Part shown: positions 50,030 to 58,384 of the stretch, piece after piece
How the letters are laid out: every line of letters begins with the position of its first letter
Numbering within the stretch: position 1 is the first letter of the stretch
From: Bradyrhizobium sp. BR 10289
Lineage (GTDB): Bacteria; Pseudomonadota; Alphaproteobacteria; Rhizobiales; Xanthobacteraceae
NCBI RefSeq assembly: GCF_019455385.1
Contig: NZ_JACOFR010000024.1
Location: 39,869-103,868 of the forward strand
Length of the DNA: 64,000 nucleotides
Direction of reading: 5' to 3'
Notes under the pieces: generated by a model
What the model saw: the letters and a program-made list of their open reading frames with translations, nothing else
What the model was told of the DNA's origin: nothing
Databases searched by the model: none
Position numbers and translations under genes: made by a program

Positions 50030-52888
50030 TCAATTCAGCGCGGCCAGGAGCCCCCTTGCGGCGACGAGATCGCGGCTCTGGAGGCCTTCCTGATAGCGCG
50101 CGATGAGCGGGGCGAGCAGGTCACGCGCTTCGCCTGCTTTTCCGGCCTGGCGCCAGAGCTGGCCGAGGCTGATCGCCCCGCGCAGCTCCCAGCCGAGCGC
50201 GCATTGCCGCCGCGCCAGGTCGAGCGATGTCCGCAGGCACTGCTCGGCCTCCGCCGCATGGCCCGATCGGGCCAGGATGTCTCCCTTGACCCGAAGCATC
50301 TCCGGCATGTCGAAGGATTCGCCGTGATCGGGGATCTCCGCGATGGCCTCGTTGATGGTCTGCAAGGCCTCGTCCGGCTGGTTCTGGGCGGCGAGGCCCT
50401 CCGCGAGCGCGGTGGCGAACACCGTCGTCATGATGCGGTGCCGCGTCGCGTACAGCGTCGCCTGGCTGCGGCGCAGATGCTCGATGCCGCCGGCGACGTC
50501 GCCGCGGCTCAGCAGCAGCTTGCCTTTCTGGCCGATGCCGACAGCGTGATAGGGACCGAGGAAGTGCCGTGCGGAATGATCAATCAGCCGCTCGATCAGG
50601 GCCTCGGCATTGGCCCAGTCGCCGACCCAGAGGAAGACGTAGATGGTCCAGATCAGGGCGATGCCGAGCGTGAGCGGCTGCTCGAGCAGCTCGGCCTCGC
50701 GCACGGTGTATTTCGCCGCCTCGACGGCGCGATCGGGCCGGCCGGTGAGCCAGAGCCCGCGCGCCAGCGCCACCAGCGCGACGATGCGGTCGTCATAGCC
50801 GAGATGGCCGATGTTCAGCCGTTGCGAGCCGGGATTGTGCACCATCGCGCTGGCGCAGAGCTGCACGGCCTCGTCCTGATGGCCGATCAGATGATGCGCG
50901 ACGCCGAGCATCCATTCCACGTTCAGCGCGGCGGCCGGATCGTTCAGTTTTCGCGCGACAGTTTCGCCCTGTGCACCGGTCCCGAGCGCACCGTGGAAAT
51001 CGCCGACCCTGGTCAGATAGATGTGCAGGCCGCGCAGCAGCCACAGCTGCCAGTGCAGATCCTCGAGCTCCTGCGCCAGCTGGAGACTGCGTGTGAACGC
51101 CGACCGCACCGCCTCAGTATTGCCTTGCGTGAACATCACGGAAACGCCGAGCGCGGCTTGAAGTGTCATCTCCTGGCGGCTGTCCAGCTTGCCCGCGGCG
51201 GATGCGGCCAGCGCCTGCTGTGCCCAGCGAAAACACTCCGTCAGCAAGGTCAGCTCGAGGAAGAACTGCGCGGCAGACGCTGCCAGATCCACGCCGATGG
51301 CCCGGTCGCCGCCGGCCGAGAAGCTCCAGGTCAGCGCGGCCCGGACATTGGGCAAATGGTCGGCATAGGGGAGAAAGCCGCCTGCCGTCTGCATGCCCGT
51401 CGACTTGAGCGCGATGTCGCGGAGGAAATCGCGAAAATATTCGGCGTGCGCGCGCGAAACCCGGGCCGCTTCGCCGTGCTCGGCGAGCTTATCGCCGACA
51501 AAGGCGCGGGTGGTGTCGAGCAGGCGATAGCGCAGCCGCCGCTCCGCGGGCGAGGTCGCGATCAGCGATTTGGAGAGCAGGTTGGAGATCGCCTCGACCG
51601 CCTCGGGCTCGCCGATGCCCTGGCAGGCCGCGACGGCAAGCGCGGCTTCGAAGGTGAACGGTCCGACGAACACCGATAATCCGCGCAGCGTCGCGCTTTC
51701 GGCGGCCGGCAGCAGATCGTAGCTCCAGGCGAGCGCCGCACCGAGGGTCTGGTGCCGCGGGATCGCGGTGCGCCGCCCCCGCCACAGCAGCGAGAAGCGG
51801 CTGTCGAGCAGCGAGGCGGTCCCGGCAATGCCATAGGCATTGACGCGTCCGGCCGCGAGCTCGATCGCCAGCGCGATGCCGTCCAGCCGCCGGCAGATTT
51901 CGGCGACGAGCGGCGCGTCCTCGTCGCTGAGCTCGAACTCGCTCAGGCTTTCGGCAATGCGTTCCACGAAGAGCTGGCTTGCGGGATAGGCAAGGATGTC
52001 GGCAATGCCGAGCCCGTCGCGCTCCGGCGGGCAGTCCAGCGGAAACAGCCGGTGGACGCGCTCACCGTCGGTGCGGAAGGATTCGCGGCTGGTGGCGAGG
52101 ATATGCAGCTCGCTTGCCTCTTGGACGATGCGCTCGGCGAGCGGCGCGAGCTCGTCGAGGACGTGCTCGCAGCTGTCGAACACCAGCAGCGTTCGCCGGC
52201 TGCGCAGGAACGTCAGCAGGACCGGCATCGGGTCGTCGGAATTGATGGTCAGGCCGAGCGCGGCCGCAATCGTGCCGGGAACCAGCCCGGCATCGGTCAG
52301 CGCACCGAAATCGACGAAGCAGACCTGGCCGCCGAAGGCATCGACCTCGCGGTGCGCGACGGCGAGCGCGACCGAGGTTTTGCCGATCCCGCCGGGACCG
52401 ACGATGGTAACGAAGCGATGCAGGGCGAGCTCGGCGCAAATCTTCTCGACGGCGTCGTCCCGTCCGATCATTCTCGCCAGCGGCGAGGGCAGTGCGTGGG
52501 GCGAAGCGACAGGCAGGCTGGCCCGGTTCTCCGAAGCCGGGGAGCGAAGCAGCGGTGCCGTGAAACAATAGCCGCGCCCGGGGACATTGACGACGTAGCG
52601 TGAGCTTTCGCCGGCATCGCCTAAAGCCTTGTCGCTCAAGGCCTTGCGCAGTGCCGTGATGTGGAAGCGCAGGCTGCCTTCATCGACGGTCACGTCGGAC
52701 CAGACCCGCTTGATCAACTCCCGCTTGTCCACAACCTCGCCGGCGCGTTCGGCGAGACAAATCAGGATGTCGAGCGCGCGGCCGCCGAGATGCAGTGGCG
52801 CGCCGTCCTTCTCCAGCAGCCGCGACTTTGCAAACAGCCGGAATGGTCCGAAGGAGATCGCCGAATCCTGGTCGTTGGTCTCCGGCAC
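50030..52888 (-). CDS. STAND-type regulator 1: OmpR winged helix, NB-ARC ATPase, helical repeats
   Basis: A 952-residue protein. Residues about 10-105 form an OmpR/PhoB-type winged helix (GRALDILICLAERAGEVVDKRELIKRVWSDVTVDEGSLRFHITALRKAL, ending VNVPGRGYCF). The NTPase module follows, with Walker A GPGGIGKT near 164 and Walker B LLVFDSCEHVLDELAPL near 235, then the winged region RRLDGIALAIELAAGRV and TPR-like helices from about 550 to the end. No phosphoacceptor domain is present. It is probably an ATP-gated, ligand-sensing transcription factor. GTG 52888 was chosen by alignment with the paralogue at 58385-61231, which has GTG-Pro-Asp/Glu at the same place; a TTG at 52918 would leave almost no leader. 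Confidence 0.88.
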   Translation of the reverse strand: MPETNDQDSAISFGPFRLFAKSRLLEKDGAPLHLGGRALDILICLAERAGEVVDKRELIKRVWSDVTVDEGSLRFHITALRKALSDKALGDAGESSRYVVNVPGRGYCFTAPLLRSPASENRASLPVASPHALPSPLARMIGRDDAVEKICAELALHRFVTIVGPGGIGKTSVALAVAHREVDAFGGQVCFVDFGALTDAGLVPGTIAAALGLTINSDDPMPVLLTFLRSRRTLLVFDSCEHVLDELAPLAERIVQEASELHILATSRESFRTDGERVHRLFPLDCPPERDGLGIADILAYPASQLFVERIAESLSEFELSDEDAPLVAEICRRLDGIALAIELAAGRVNAYGIAGTASLLDSRFSLLWRGRRTAIPRHQTLGAALAWSYDLLPAAESATLRGLSVFVGPFTFEAALAVAACQGIGEPEAVEAISNLLSKSLIATSPAERRLRYRLLDTTRAFVGDKLAEHGEAARVSRAHAEYFRDFLRDIALKSTGMQTAGGFLPYADHLPNVRAALTWSFSAGGDRAIGVDLAASAAQFFLELTLLTECFRWAQQALAASAAGKLDSRQEMTLQAALGVSVMFTQGNTEAVRSAFTRSLQLAQELEDLHWQLWLLRGLHIYLTRVGDFHGALGTGAQGETVARKLNDPAAALNVEWMLGVAHHLIGHQDEAVQLCASAMVHNPGSQRLNIGHLGYDDRIVALVALARGLWLTGRPDRAVEAAKYTVREAELLEQPLTLGIALIWTIYVFLWVGDWANAEALIERLIDHSARHFLGPYHAVGIGQKGKLLLSRGDVAGGIEHLRRSQATLYATRHRIMTTVFATALAEGLAAQNQPDEALQTINEAIAEIPDHGESFDMPEMLRVKGDILARSGHAAEAEQCLRTSLDLARRQCALGWELRGAISLGQLWRQAGKAGEARDLLAPLIARYQEGLQSRDLVAARGLLAALN

Positions 52889-52929
52889 GGTCCCGATGAT
52901 TCCAGTGAAAGGGGGCAATGTCTGCGCTT

Positions 52930-52969
52930 TGGTCTACCAGAACGAGGTGGTCAGTAAACTGGCCGAAAG
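52930..52969 (-). promoter_or_regulatory. Conserved 40-bp STAND-gene leader element, copy 1
   Basis: On the plus strand TGGTCTACCAGAACGA, six variable bases, then CAGTAAACTGGCCGAAAG. Copy 2 at 61275-61314 is identical outside the six-base spacer except for one base. CAGTAAACTG is an inverted repeat. The distance to the conserved DSAISFG codons is 62-63 bases in both. It could be a promoter (TTTACT, 16 bases, TAGACC on the minus strand), an autoregulatory site, or both. Confidence 0.65.
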
Positions 52970-53117
52970 TGGCGAAATCGCGTGGATCGCACGCGTTGCG
53001 CGTAGTCGTCGCAAATTTCGCTTAAACGCGAGCGGTTTACGTTGCGGCCAGAACAATTCGTCAGCAGATGACGCTCGCTGCGACAGTCCGTGCTGCCCTG
53101 TTGTGATAGCGCCGATC

Positions 53118-53147
53118 ATAACAGAATCTTGCAACGTCTAACGAGCA
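53118..53147 (+). promoter_or_regulatory. CTAAC direct-repeat array, site D (upstream of the histidine kinase gene)
   Basis: Three 10-bp units with heads ATAAC, CTTGC, CTAAC. The last unit is CTAACGAGCA, identical to the last unit of site A. The join GCAACGTCTAACG closely matches site C. It ends 64 bases before the kinase start. Confidence 0.6.
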
Positions 53148-53211
53148 AAACGCCCGCGACGCATCCAGTATGGCCTTCAGATCAAGTCCTGTTCCCACTG
53201 GGGAGGCTATC

Positions 53212-53880
53212 ATGTCCGGTATCGGCTCCATGCCGAACGGCGGCGCCGTTCGATCTCCATTCGTCGTCAGTCCTGATGATCAGTCGCGTGATTGGGAGCT
53301 CGTGCTCCGGGAGTCTCACCATCGTATGAAGAACACGCTGACGCTGCTCGGTGCGTCAGTTCGCCGCGATTTTACACGGACGGGCACGAGAGACGTGTCG
53401 CTGGCAGTGGACCGGTTCGAGCGGCGCATCGTCGCCTTTGGCAGGCTCTACCAGCTGCTGTCTGACAATGACGAGCCGTCGCTGGTCTCTGTCGACACCT
53501 TCTTCGAAAATCTATGCGCAGCAATCTCCGAGGCTGTGCTGGAGCCGGCGGGAATCCGCTGCGAGGCCGCGATCGGAAGCGGCACGCTGCCGGCGTCGCA
53601 ATGCCATCGGCTCGCGCTGATGCTGACGGAGCTGGTCACCAACGCGGCCAAGCACGCCTTCCCAGACAAGAGCGGCGCGCTGATCCGCATCGACGTCGCG
53701 AATCGTGATGGCGCCTGGGTCTGCACGGTGGCCGATAACGGCATCGGCGCGACCGCGCCCCTCCAGGGCACCGGCAGCCGCATCCTCGAAGGCCTCGCGC
53801 GCAGCATCCACGCGCGGCTGCAGGGCGAAGCGGGGCAGGGCGGCACGCGGGTCACCATCGTGATGCCGATCGCCGCCTGA
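53212..53880 (+). CDS. Sensorless histidine kinase (HisKA_2/HWE type)
   Basis: A 222-residue cytoplasmic kinase core. The phosphoacceptor helix ESHHRMKNTLTLLGASVRRDF has the HRxKN pattern of HWE/HisKA_2 enzymes. The ATP-binding domain has LALMLTELVTNAAKHAF (N box), VADNGIGA (G1) and GTGSRILEGLARSIHARLQGEAGQGGTRVTIVMP. There is no input domain beyond about 30 residues and no response regulator nearby. ATG 53212 has GGGGAGG six bases before it. Such kinases often feed the PhyR-EcfG stress pathway in Rhizobiales; a link here is an inference. Site D lies upstream. Confidence 0.88.
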   Translation: MSGIGSMPNGGAVRSPFVVSPDDQSRDWELVLRESHHRMKNTLTLLGASVRRDFTRTGTRDVSLAVDRFERRIVAFGRLYQLLSDNDEPSLVSVDTFFENLCAAISEAVLEPAGIRCEAAIGSGTLPASQCHRLALMLTELVTNAAKHAFPDKSGALIRIDVANRDGAWVCTVADNGIGATAPLQGTGSRILEGLARSIHARLQGEAGQGGTRVTIVMPIAA

Positions 53881-53911
53881 CATCCTCTCAACTCGAACCC
53901 GGGAGCCCGAC

Positions 53912-54613
53912 ATGGCCACACGCGACATCGACCGCGACGCCGCGGCCAGTTCCTTGAACAAGCCTCCGAAATCGCGCCGCGTCGACCTGAAGCTCGAGGT
54001 GATTGTCATCCCGGTGTCCGATGTCGACCGCGCCAAGGCGTTCTATGCGCGGCTCGGCTGGCGACTGGATGCCGACTTTGCATCCGGCGATGGCTGGCGC
54101 GTGATCCAGTTTACGCCGCCGGGCTCGGCCTGCTCGGTGATTTTCGGCAAGAACGTCACGGCGGCTGCGCCAGGATCAGTGCGTGGACTCTATCTGATCG
54201 TCTCCGATCTGGACGCCGCGCGACAAGACCTGCGTGAGCGTGGCATCGAGGTCAGTGAACCCTTTCACGGCGGCGGCGATGTTCACGCCGGGACCGACGA
54301 GCCATATCTGTTCGGCAGCGTTCGCGTCAGCGGCGCCGATCCCAAGCACGGCAGCTACAGCTCATTCGCTTCGTTCAGCGATCCCGACGGCAATGGCTGG
54401 CTGTTTCAGGAAGTCACCACACGATTGCCTGGCCGCATCGCGTCCGACGGCACCAATTTCGCCTCGACGGGGGATCTCGCCGCGGCCCTGCGCCGCGCGG
54501 CAGCAGCCCATGGCGAGCACGAGAAGCGCATCGGCGGTCACGACGATAACTGGCCCGACTGGTATGCCGACTACATCGTGCGCGAGCAGGCCGGGCAGAA
54601 GCTGCCGAGCTGA
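53912..54613 (+). CDS. VOC (glyoxalase/bleomycin resistance) family protein
   Basis: A 233-residue vicinal-oxygen-chelate fold protein. After a basic N-terminal extension of about 28 residues, KLEVIVIPVSDVDRAKAFYARLGWRLDADF opens the first beta-alpha-beta module and RGLYLIVSDLDAARQDLRERGIEVSEPFH the second, with FSDPDGNGWLFQEVTTRLPGR at the end of the domain (the Glu of FQE is a usual metal ligand). The last 55 residues are an unusual helical tail. It is 31 bp after the kinase gene, so probably co-transcribed. Substrate unknown. Confidence 0.87.
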   Translation: MATRDIDRDAAASSLNKPPKSRRVDLKLEVIVIPVSDVDRAKAFYARLGWRLDADFASGDGWRVIQFTPPGSACSVIFGKNVTAAAPGSVRGLYLIVSDLDAARQDLRERGIEVSEPFHGGGDVHAGTDEPYLFGSVRVSGADPKHGSYSSFASFSDPDGNGWLFQEVTTRLPGRIASDGTNFASTGDLAAALRRAAAAHGEHEKRIGGHDDNWPDWYADYIVREQAGQKLPS

Positions 54614-54725
54614 AGCTTGCGGCAGTCCCGCAATCACGGCGCGCGGTGATCTGGTCATCGCGCGCCGTTTTGTTTTGCGTTGGGTCGTCACAACGCGTCT
54701 CGCCCGCTCGCCTTGACGACGCAGA

Positions 54726-54765
54726 CTCGCAACGACTAACGCGCCCTAACAAGCCATAACGAGCA
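54726..54765 (+). promoter_or_regulatory. CTAAC direct-repeat array, site C (upstream of the epoxide hydrolase gene)
   Basis: Four 10-bp units with heads CTCGC, CTAAC, CTAAC, ATAAC; the last unit ends GAGCA as in sites A and D. The array ends 97 bases before the epoxide hydrolase start, almost the same distance as site A from its gene. Confidence 0.65.
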
Positions 54766-54862
54766 AATCGGAAGCGCCTGCGCCAATCTCCTTGCACGAC
54801 GAGGCGACGTCTCGATGATGAATCCGGTGAACACCACCGGCCAAAAGCAAGGGAGATCAACC

Positions 54863-56176
54863 ATGACCAAGCAGAGCCGCACCGACATTCTCAACCCTGA
54901 CCGTCGTCAATTGCTGGGCCAGGCTGCGATGACCGCGGTTGCCGCCGGCGTATCGAGCCTGTTGCCGCTGCATCCGGCGCAGGCGACTGCGGGCGAGGCG
55001 ATCCGCCCGTTCCATGTTAGCGTGCCCGACGAGGATCTCATCGACTTGCGCCGTCGCCTCGCGGCAACGCGCTGGCCGGATCGCGAGATCGTCGTCGACC
55101 AGTCGCAGGGCGTGCAGCTGACGACGATCCAGCAGCTCGTGCGCTACTGGCAGAACGATTATGACTGGCGCAAGATGGAAGCGCGGCTGAACGCACTTCC
55201 GCAATTCGTCACCGAGATCGACGGCGTCGACATCCACTTCATCCATGTGCGCTCGCGCCATGAGAACGCGCTGCCGATGATCATCACGCATGGCTGGCCC
55301 GGCTCGATCATCGAGCAGATGAAGATCGTCGGACCGCTCACCGATCCGACCGCGCATGGCGCGACGGCGGCCGATGCGTTCGATCTCGTGATTCCCTCGC
55401 TTCCCGGCCACGGCTTCTCCGGCAAGCCGACATCGCTGGGCTGGGATCCCCAGCGCATCGCGCGCGCCTGGATCGTGCTGATGAAGCGGCTCGGCTACAA
55501 CCGCTACGTCGCGCAGGGCGGCGATTGGGGCAACGCGGTCACCGAGCAGATGGCCGTGATCGCGCCGCCGGAATTGCTCGGTATCCACACCAACATGCCC
55601 GCGACCGTGCCCGACGATATCGCCAGGGCGCTTCAGCCCGGCGGGACGCGTCCCGAAAACCTCTCGCATGAGGAGCGCATCGCCTACGACCAGCTCGACG
55701 ATTTCTACAAGCATGGCCTCGGCTATGCGATCGAGATGTCGAACCGGCCGCAGACGCTTTATGGCCTCGTCGACTCGCCGGCGGGCCTGGCGTCCTGGAT
55801 GCTCGATCACGATGCGCGTAGCGCTGCGATGATTGCACGCGTGTTCGACGGCAAGACCGAGGGCCTGTCGCGCGACGACGTGATCGACAACATCACGCTC
55901 TATTGGCTCACCAACACCGCGGTGTCGTCGGCGCGGCTCTACTGGGAGAACAAGCTGGTGTTCTTCGAGCCGAAGCACATCCAGATCCCGGTCGCCGTCA
56001 GCGTCTTCCCCGACGAGATCTATGCGGCGCCGCGCAGCTGGGCCGAGAAGGCCTATCCGAAGCTGATGCATTACAACCGCCTGGACAGAGGCGGCCACTT
56101 CGCCGCCTGGGAGCAGCCGGCGCTGTTCACGGCGGAAATGCGCACCGCGTTCCGCCCGCTGCGCCAGTCGATCTGA
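54863..56176 (+). CDS. Exported epoxide hydrolase (alpha/beta hydrolase)
   Basis: A 437-residue protein with a Tat-type signal (DRRQLLGQAAMTAVAAGVSSLLPLHPAQA). The epoxide-hydrolase N-terminal domain follows (RPFHVSVPDEDLIDLRRRLAATRWPD, WRKMEARLNALPQFVTEIDGVDIHFIHV), then the oxyanion-hole HGWPGS, nucleophile Asp in QGGDWGN, and the terminal RGGHFAAWEQP with the catalytic His. It hydrolyses epoxides to diols, probably in the periplasm. ATG 54863 has GGGAG eight bases upstream; the frame extends to 54815. The CTAAC array C lies upstream. Confidence 0.9.
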   Translation: MTKQSRTDILNPDRRQLLGQAAMTAVAAGVSSLLPLHPAQATAGEAIRPFHVSVPDEDLIDLRRRLAATRWPDREIVVDQSQGVQLTTIQQLVRYWQNDYDWRKMEARLNALPQFVTEIDGVDIHFIHVRSRHENALPMIITHGWPGSIIEQMKIVGPLTDPTAHGATAADAFDLVIPSLPGHGFSGKPTSLGWDPQRIARAWIVLMKRLGYNRYVAQGGDWGNAVTEQMAVIAPPELLGIHTNMPATVPDDIARALQPGGTRPENLSHEERIAYDQLDDFYKHGLGYAIEMSNRPQTLYGLVDSPAGLASWMLDHDARSAAMIARVFDGKTEGLSRDDVIDNITLYWLTNTAVSSARLYWENKLVFFEPKHIQIPVAVSVFPDEIYAAPRSWAEKAYPKLMHYNRLDRGGHFAAWEQPALFTAEMRTAFRPLRQSI

Positions 56177-56242
56177 CGCGAGCAGGGGCGTGCGTCGGAC
56201 TGCGCCCCCTTTCCCAAAACACCCATATGAGGAGTGATGGCA

Positions 56243-57091
56243 ATGAACCGCCCCGTACAGATCTTCACGACCGAGGACATTCGCCTGGAACGCCGCCTGC
56301 CGTCATACTGGCGCGTCACCTTTGACATGCCGCCCGTCAACATCTTCGGCCCAAAGCACCTTCCGCTTCTGGGCGATATCGTCACCGAGATCGAGTCCGA
56401 TCGGGATGTGAAGGTGGTCGTGTTCGACAGCGCCGTCGAAGGCTTCTTCCTCACGCATTACGACTTCCTCGCGCCGCTCGAGGACTCGCTGAAAATCCCG
56501 CCGGGGCCGACCGGCCTCCAGGCGCTGCCCGACATGCTGGTGCGCCTCAGCCGCGCGCCCGTTGTCTCGATCGCGGCGATCCGCGGCCGCGCGACCGGCG
56601 TTGGTAGTGAGCTCGCGCTCGCCAGCGACATGCGCTTTGCCAGCCGCGAGAAGGCGATCCTGTCGCAATGGGAGGTCGGCGCGGGCCTCGTGCCCGGCGG
56701 CGGGCCGATGGCGCGGCTGCCGCGCCTGATGGGCCGCGGCCGCGCGCTCGAAGTGCTGCTGGGCGCCGATGACGTCCACGGCGATCTCGCCGAACGCTAC
56801 GGCTATGTCAACCGGTCGCTGCCGGATGCCGAGCTCGACGGTTTTGTCGAGGCGCTCGCGATGCGCATCGCCTCATTCGACAAGGAAGCGATTGCCGAGA
56901 CCAAGCGTCTTGTCGATGTCGCGAGCTTGCCGCCGGACGACGAGATCAAGCCGGAATGGGACGCGTTCCTGGCCGCACTCGGCCGTCCTGCCAGCCAGAG
57001 CCGCATCAAGGCGCTGATGGCACGCGGCTTCCACCGCGCCGGCGACGTCGAGAATCGCCTGGGCTTCCACGTCGGGCAGATCGGCAGCTGA
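56243..57091 (+). CDS. Enoyl-CoA hydratase/isomerase family protein
   Basis: A 282-residue crotonase-fold protein. WRVTFDMPPVNIFGPKHL begins the fold, VVSIAAIRGRATGVGSELALASDMRFASREKAILSQWEVGAGLVPGGGPMARLPRLMGRGRALEVLLGADD holds the oxyanion-hole region, and LAERYGYVNRSLPDAEL follows. The position of the usual first catalytic Glu (after GSELALA) is not Glu-rich, so a non-hydratase role is possible. ATG 56243 has GGAG eight bases before it. It follows the epoxide hydrolase by 66 bp and may be co-transcribed. Confidence 0.86.
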   Translation: MNRPVQIFTTEDIRLERRLPSYWRVTFDMPPVNIFGPKHLPLLGDIVTEIESDRDVKVVVFDSAVEGFFLTHYDFLAPLEDSLKIPPGPTGLQALPDMLVRLSRAPVVSIAAIRGRATGVGSELALASDMRFASREKAILSQWEVGAGLVPGGGPMARLPRLMGRGRALEVLLGADDVHGDLAERYGYVNRSLPDAELDGFVEALAMRIASFDKEAIAETKRLVDVASLPPDDEIKPEWDAFLAALGRPASQSRIKALMARGFHRAGDVENRLGFHVGQIGS

Positions 57092-57092
57092 C

Positions 57093-57118
57093 GGAACCGC
57101 TGCGGCGCTCGGCCGGTT
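57093..57118 (+). promoter_or_regulatory. Possible EcfG-type promoter before osmC
   Basis: GGAAC (57093-57097) is followed after 17 bases by GGTT (57115-57118), one base away from the EcfG -10 CGTT. It lies 82 bases before the OsmC start. Confidence 0.35.
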
Positions 57119-57200
57119 GGACGGGCGAGAGGCGGTCGTGCCAATGTCGCTTTCCTTCGGTACCGAGCGCCGGTGCTGAAATCAAACAAGGAGAACCACG

Positions 57201-57623
57201 ATGATCCGCAAGGCAACTGCAGTCTGGAAGGGCACCGGCCGCGACGGCACCGGGCATATCTCGAGCGAATCCGGCGTGCTCGCCGACACGCCCTATTCGT
57301 TCAAGACCCGCTTCGAGAACGAGAAGGGCACCAATCCCGAGGAATTGATCGCGGCCGCCCACGCCGGCTGCTTTACGATGGCGCTCGCCTTCGGTCTTCA
57401 GATGGCCGGCTTCACGCCGACCGAGCTTTCGACCGAAGCCGCGGTGACGCTCGAGCCGGAAGGCAAGGGTTTCAAGATCAGCAAGTCGGCACTCACGCTG
57501 CGCGCCAAGGTGCCGAACCTCGACGACGCAGGTTTTGCCAGGATCGCCGGCGAAGCCGAGAAGAACTGCCCGGTGTCGAAAGTGCTCAACGCCGCGATCA
57601 CGCTCGACGCCAAGCTGGGGTAG
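57201..57623 (+). CDS. OsmC-family peroxiredoxin
   Basis: A 140-residue OsmC protein, of normal length. The two redox cysteines are in AAHAGCFTMALAFGLQ and EKNCPVSKVLNAAITLDAKL, and KGTNPEELIAAAHAGC is diagnostic. It reduces organic hydroperoxides with thiols in the cytoplasm. AAGGAGAACC precedes the ATG. It sits among other oxidant- and electrophile-handling genes (epoxide hydrolase, VOC, MsrA). Confidence 0.93.
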   Translation: MIRKATAVWKGTGRDGTGHISSESGVLADTPYSFKTRFENEKGTNPEELIAAAHAGCFTMALAFGLQMAGFTPTELSTEAAVTLEPEGKGFKISKSALTLRAKVPNLDDAGFARIAGEAEKNCPVSKVLNAAITLDAKLG

Positions 57624-57641
57624 GGGCTGGCGTTCAATCAT

Positions 57642-57672
57642 TGTCCATCCGGTTCTCGGAACCGGGTGGACA
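57642..57672 (+). terminator. Strong hairpin after osmC
   Basis: TGTCCATCCGGTTC (57642-57655) pairs with GAACCGGGTGGACA (57659-57672): a 14-bp stem with one G-T pair and a 3-base loop. There is no T run after it. It may end the osmC transcript or act in the msrA leader. Confidence 0.5.
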
Positions 57673-57690
57673 TAGGCGACATACCCGGCT

Positions 57691-57708
57691 TTCGGCGGAG
57701 CCGCCGAA
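57691..57708 (+). repeat. Second hairpin in the msrA leader
   Basis: TTCGGCG and CGCCGAA flank a GAGC loop, a perfect 7-bp stem 51 bases before msrA. With the preceding hairpin it makes a structured leader. Confidence 0.4.
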
Positions 57709-57758
57709 TGCTTATGTTGTATGAGACGCAGGACGGACAGACAATTGGGAGCGGACAG

Positions 57759-58274
57759 ATGACGACAGAGCGCGCAGTTTTGGCCGGAGGCTGTTTCTGG
57801 GGCATGCAGGATCTGATCCGCAGGCAGCCGGGCGTGATCTCCACCCGCGTCGGTTACACCGGCGGGCACGTCAAGAACGCCACCTATCGCAATCACGACG
57901 GCCACGCCGAGGCCATCGAGATCATCTTCAACCCGGCGAAGACCAGCTTCCGGACCATGCTGGAATTCTTCTTCCAGATCCACGACCCGACCACGCTCAA
58001 TCGTCAGGGCAACGATATCGGCACCAGCTATCGCTCGGCGATCTTCTACACCAGCGACGAGCAGAAGCGGATCGCCGAAGACACCATCGCCGACGTCGAG
58101 GCCTCCGGCCTGTGGCCCGGCAAGGTGGTGACCGAGGTCGCGCCAGCGGCCGAGTTCTGGGAGGCAGAGCCGGAGCATCAGGATTATCTCGAACGTTATC
58201 CCGACGGCTACACCTGCCACTTCATCCGGCCCGACTGGAAGCTGCCGCGGCGTGCGGCGGCTGTGGGAGGCTAA
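57759..58274 (+). CDS. msrA: Peptide methionine-S-sulfoxide reductase
   Basis: A 171-residue MsrA. The catalytic GGCFWGMQDLIRRQPGV with the nucleophilic Cys is near residue 12; GYTGGHVKNATYRNHDGHAEAIEIIF and QIHDPTTLNRQGNDIGTSYRSAIFY are the substrate-binding segments. No resolving Cys is seen near the C-terminus apart from the Cys of YTCHF, which may serve. It repairs oxidised methionine in the cytoplasm. ATG 57759 was chosen because the fold starts there; upstream is the hairpin-rich leader. Confidence 0.94.
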   Translation: MTTERAVLAGGCFWGMQDLIRRQPGVISTRVGYTGGHVKNATYRNHDGHAEAIEIIFNPAKTSFRTMLEFFFQIHDPTTLNRQGNDIGTSYRSAIFYTSDEQKRIAEDTIADVEASGLWPGKVVTEVAPAAEFWEAEPEHQDYLERYPDGYTCHFIRPDWKLPRRAAAVGG

Positions 58275-58320
58275 AGCATGATCCGGAAAAGTGCGAAGCG
58301 GTTTTCCGAAAAGATCATGC
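58275..58320. repeat. Dispersed palindromic repeat typical of Rhizobiales
   Basis: GCATGATC (58276-58283) and GATCATGC (58313-58320) bracket an inner pair CGGAAAA and TTTTCCG. I recognise this GCATGATCCGGAAAAGTG-type sequence as a very common intergenic repeat of Bradyrhizobium, Rhodopseudomonas and relatives; the recognition is from memory. Confidence 0.75.
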
Positions 58321-58334
58321 TCAAACGATAACCT

Positions 58335-58373
58335 AAAGCGCGATGACGATTCATCCCAATCTCATCGCGCTTT
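58335..58373. repeat. Perfect 12-bp inverted repeat, terminator-like
   Basis: AAAGCGCGATGA (58335-58346) and TCATCGCGCTTT (58362-58373) enclose 15 bases. It lies 12 bp past the end of the STAND 2 gene and 61 bp past msrA, so it could end transcription from both sides. This form is also a familiar repeat of the group. Confidence 0.65.
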
Positions 58374-58384
58374 GGATCGGCGCG

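Larger units (their letters stand above)
52889..53211. other. Divergent region between STAND regulator 1 and the histidine kinase gene
   Basis: The 323 bases contain the conserved 40-bp element (52930-52969) near the STAND gene and the CTAAC array D (53118-53147) near the kinase gene. No further gene is seen. Confidence 0.6.

Noticed and set aside
52629..53141. Plus-strand peptide LVYQN..SKLAE shared with the region at 61275-61314, suggesting a small conserved protein
   Set aside because: The similarity is confined to the 40-bp DNA element and breaks off after it; the frames around it do not align, so a regulatory element explains it better.
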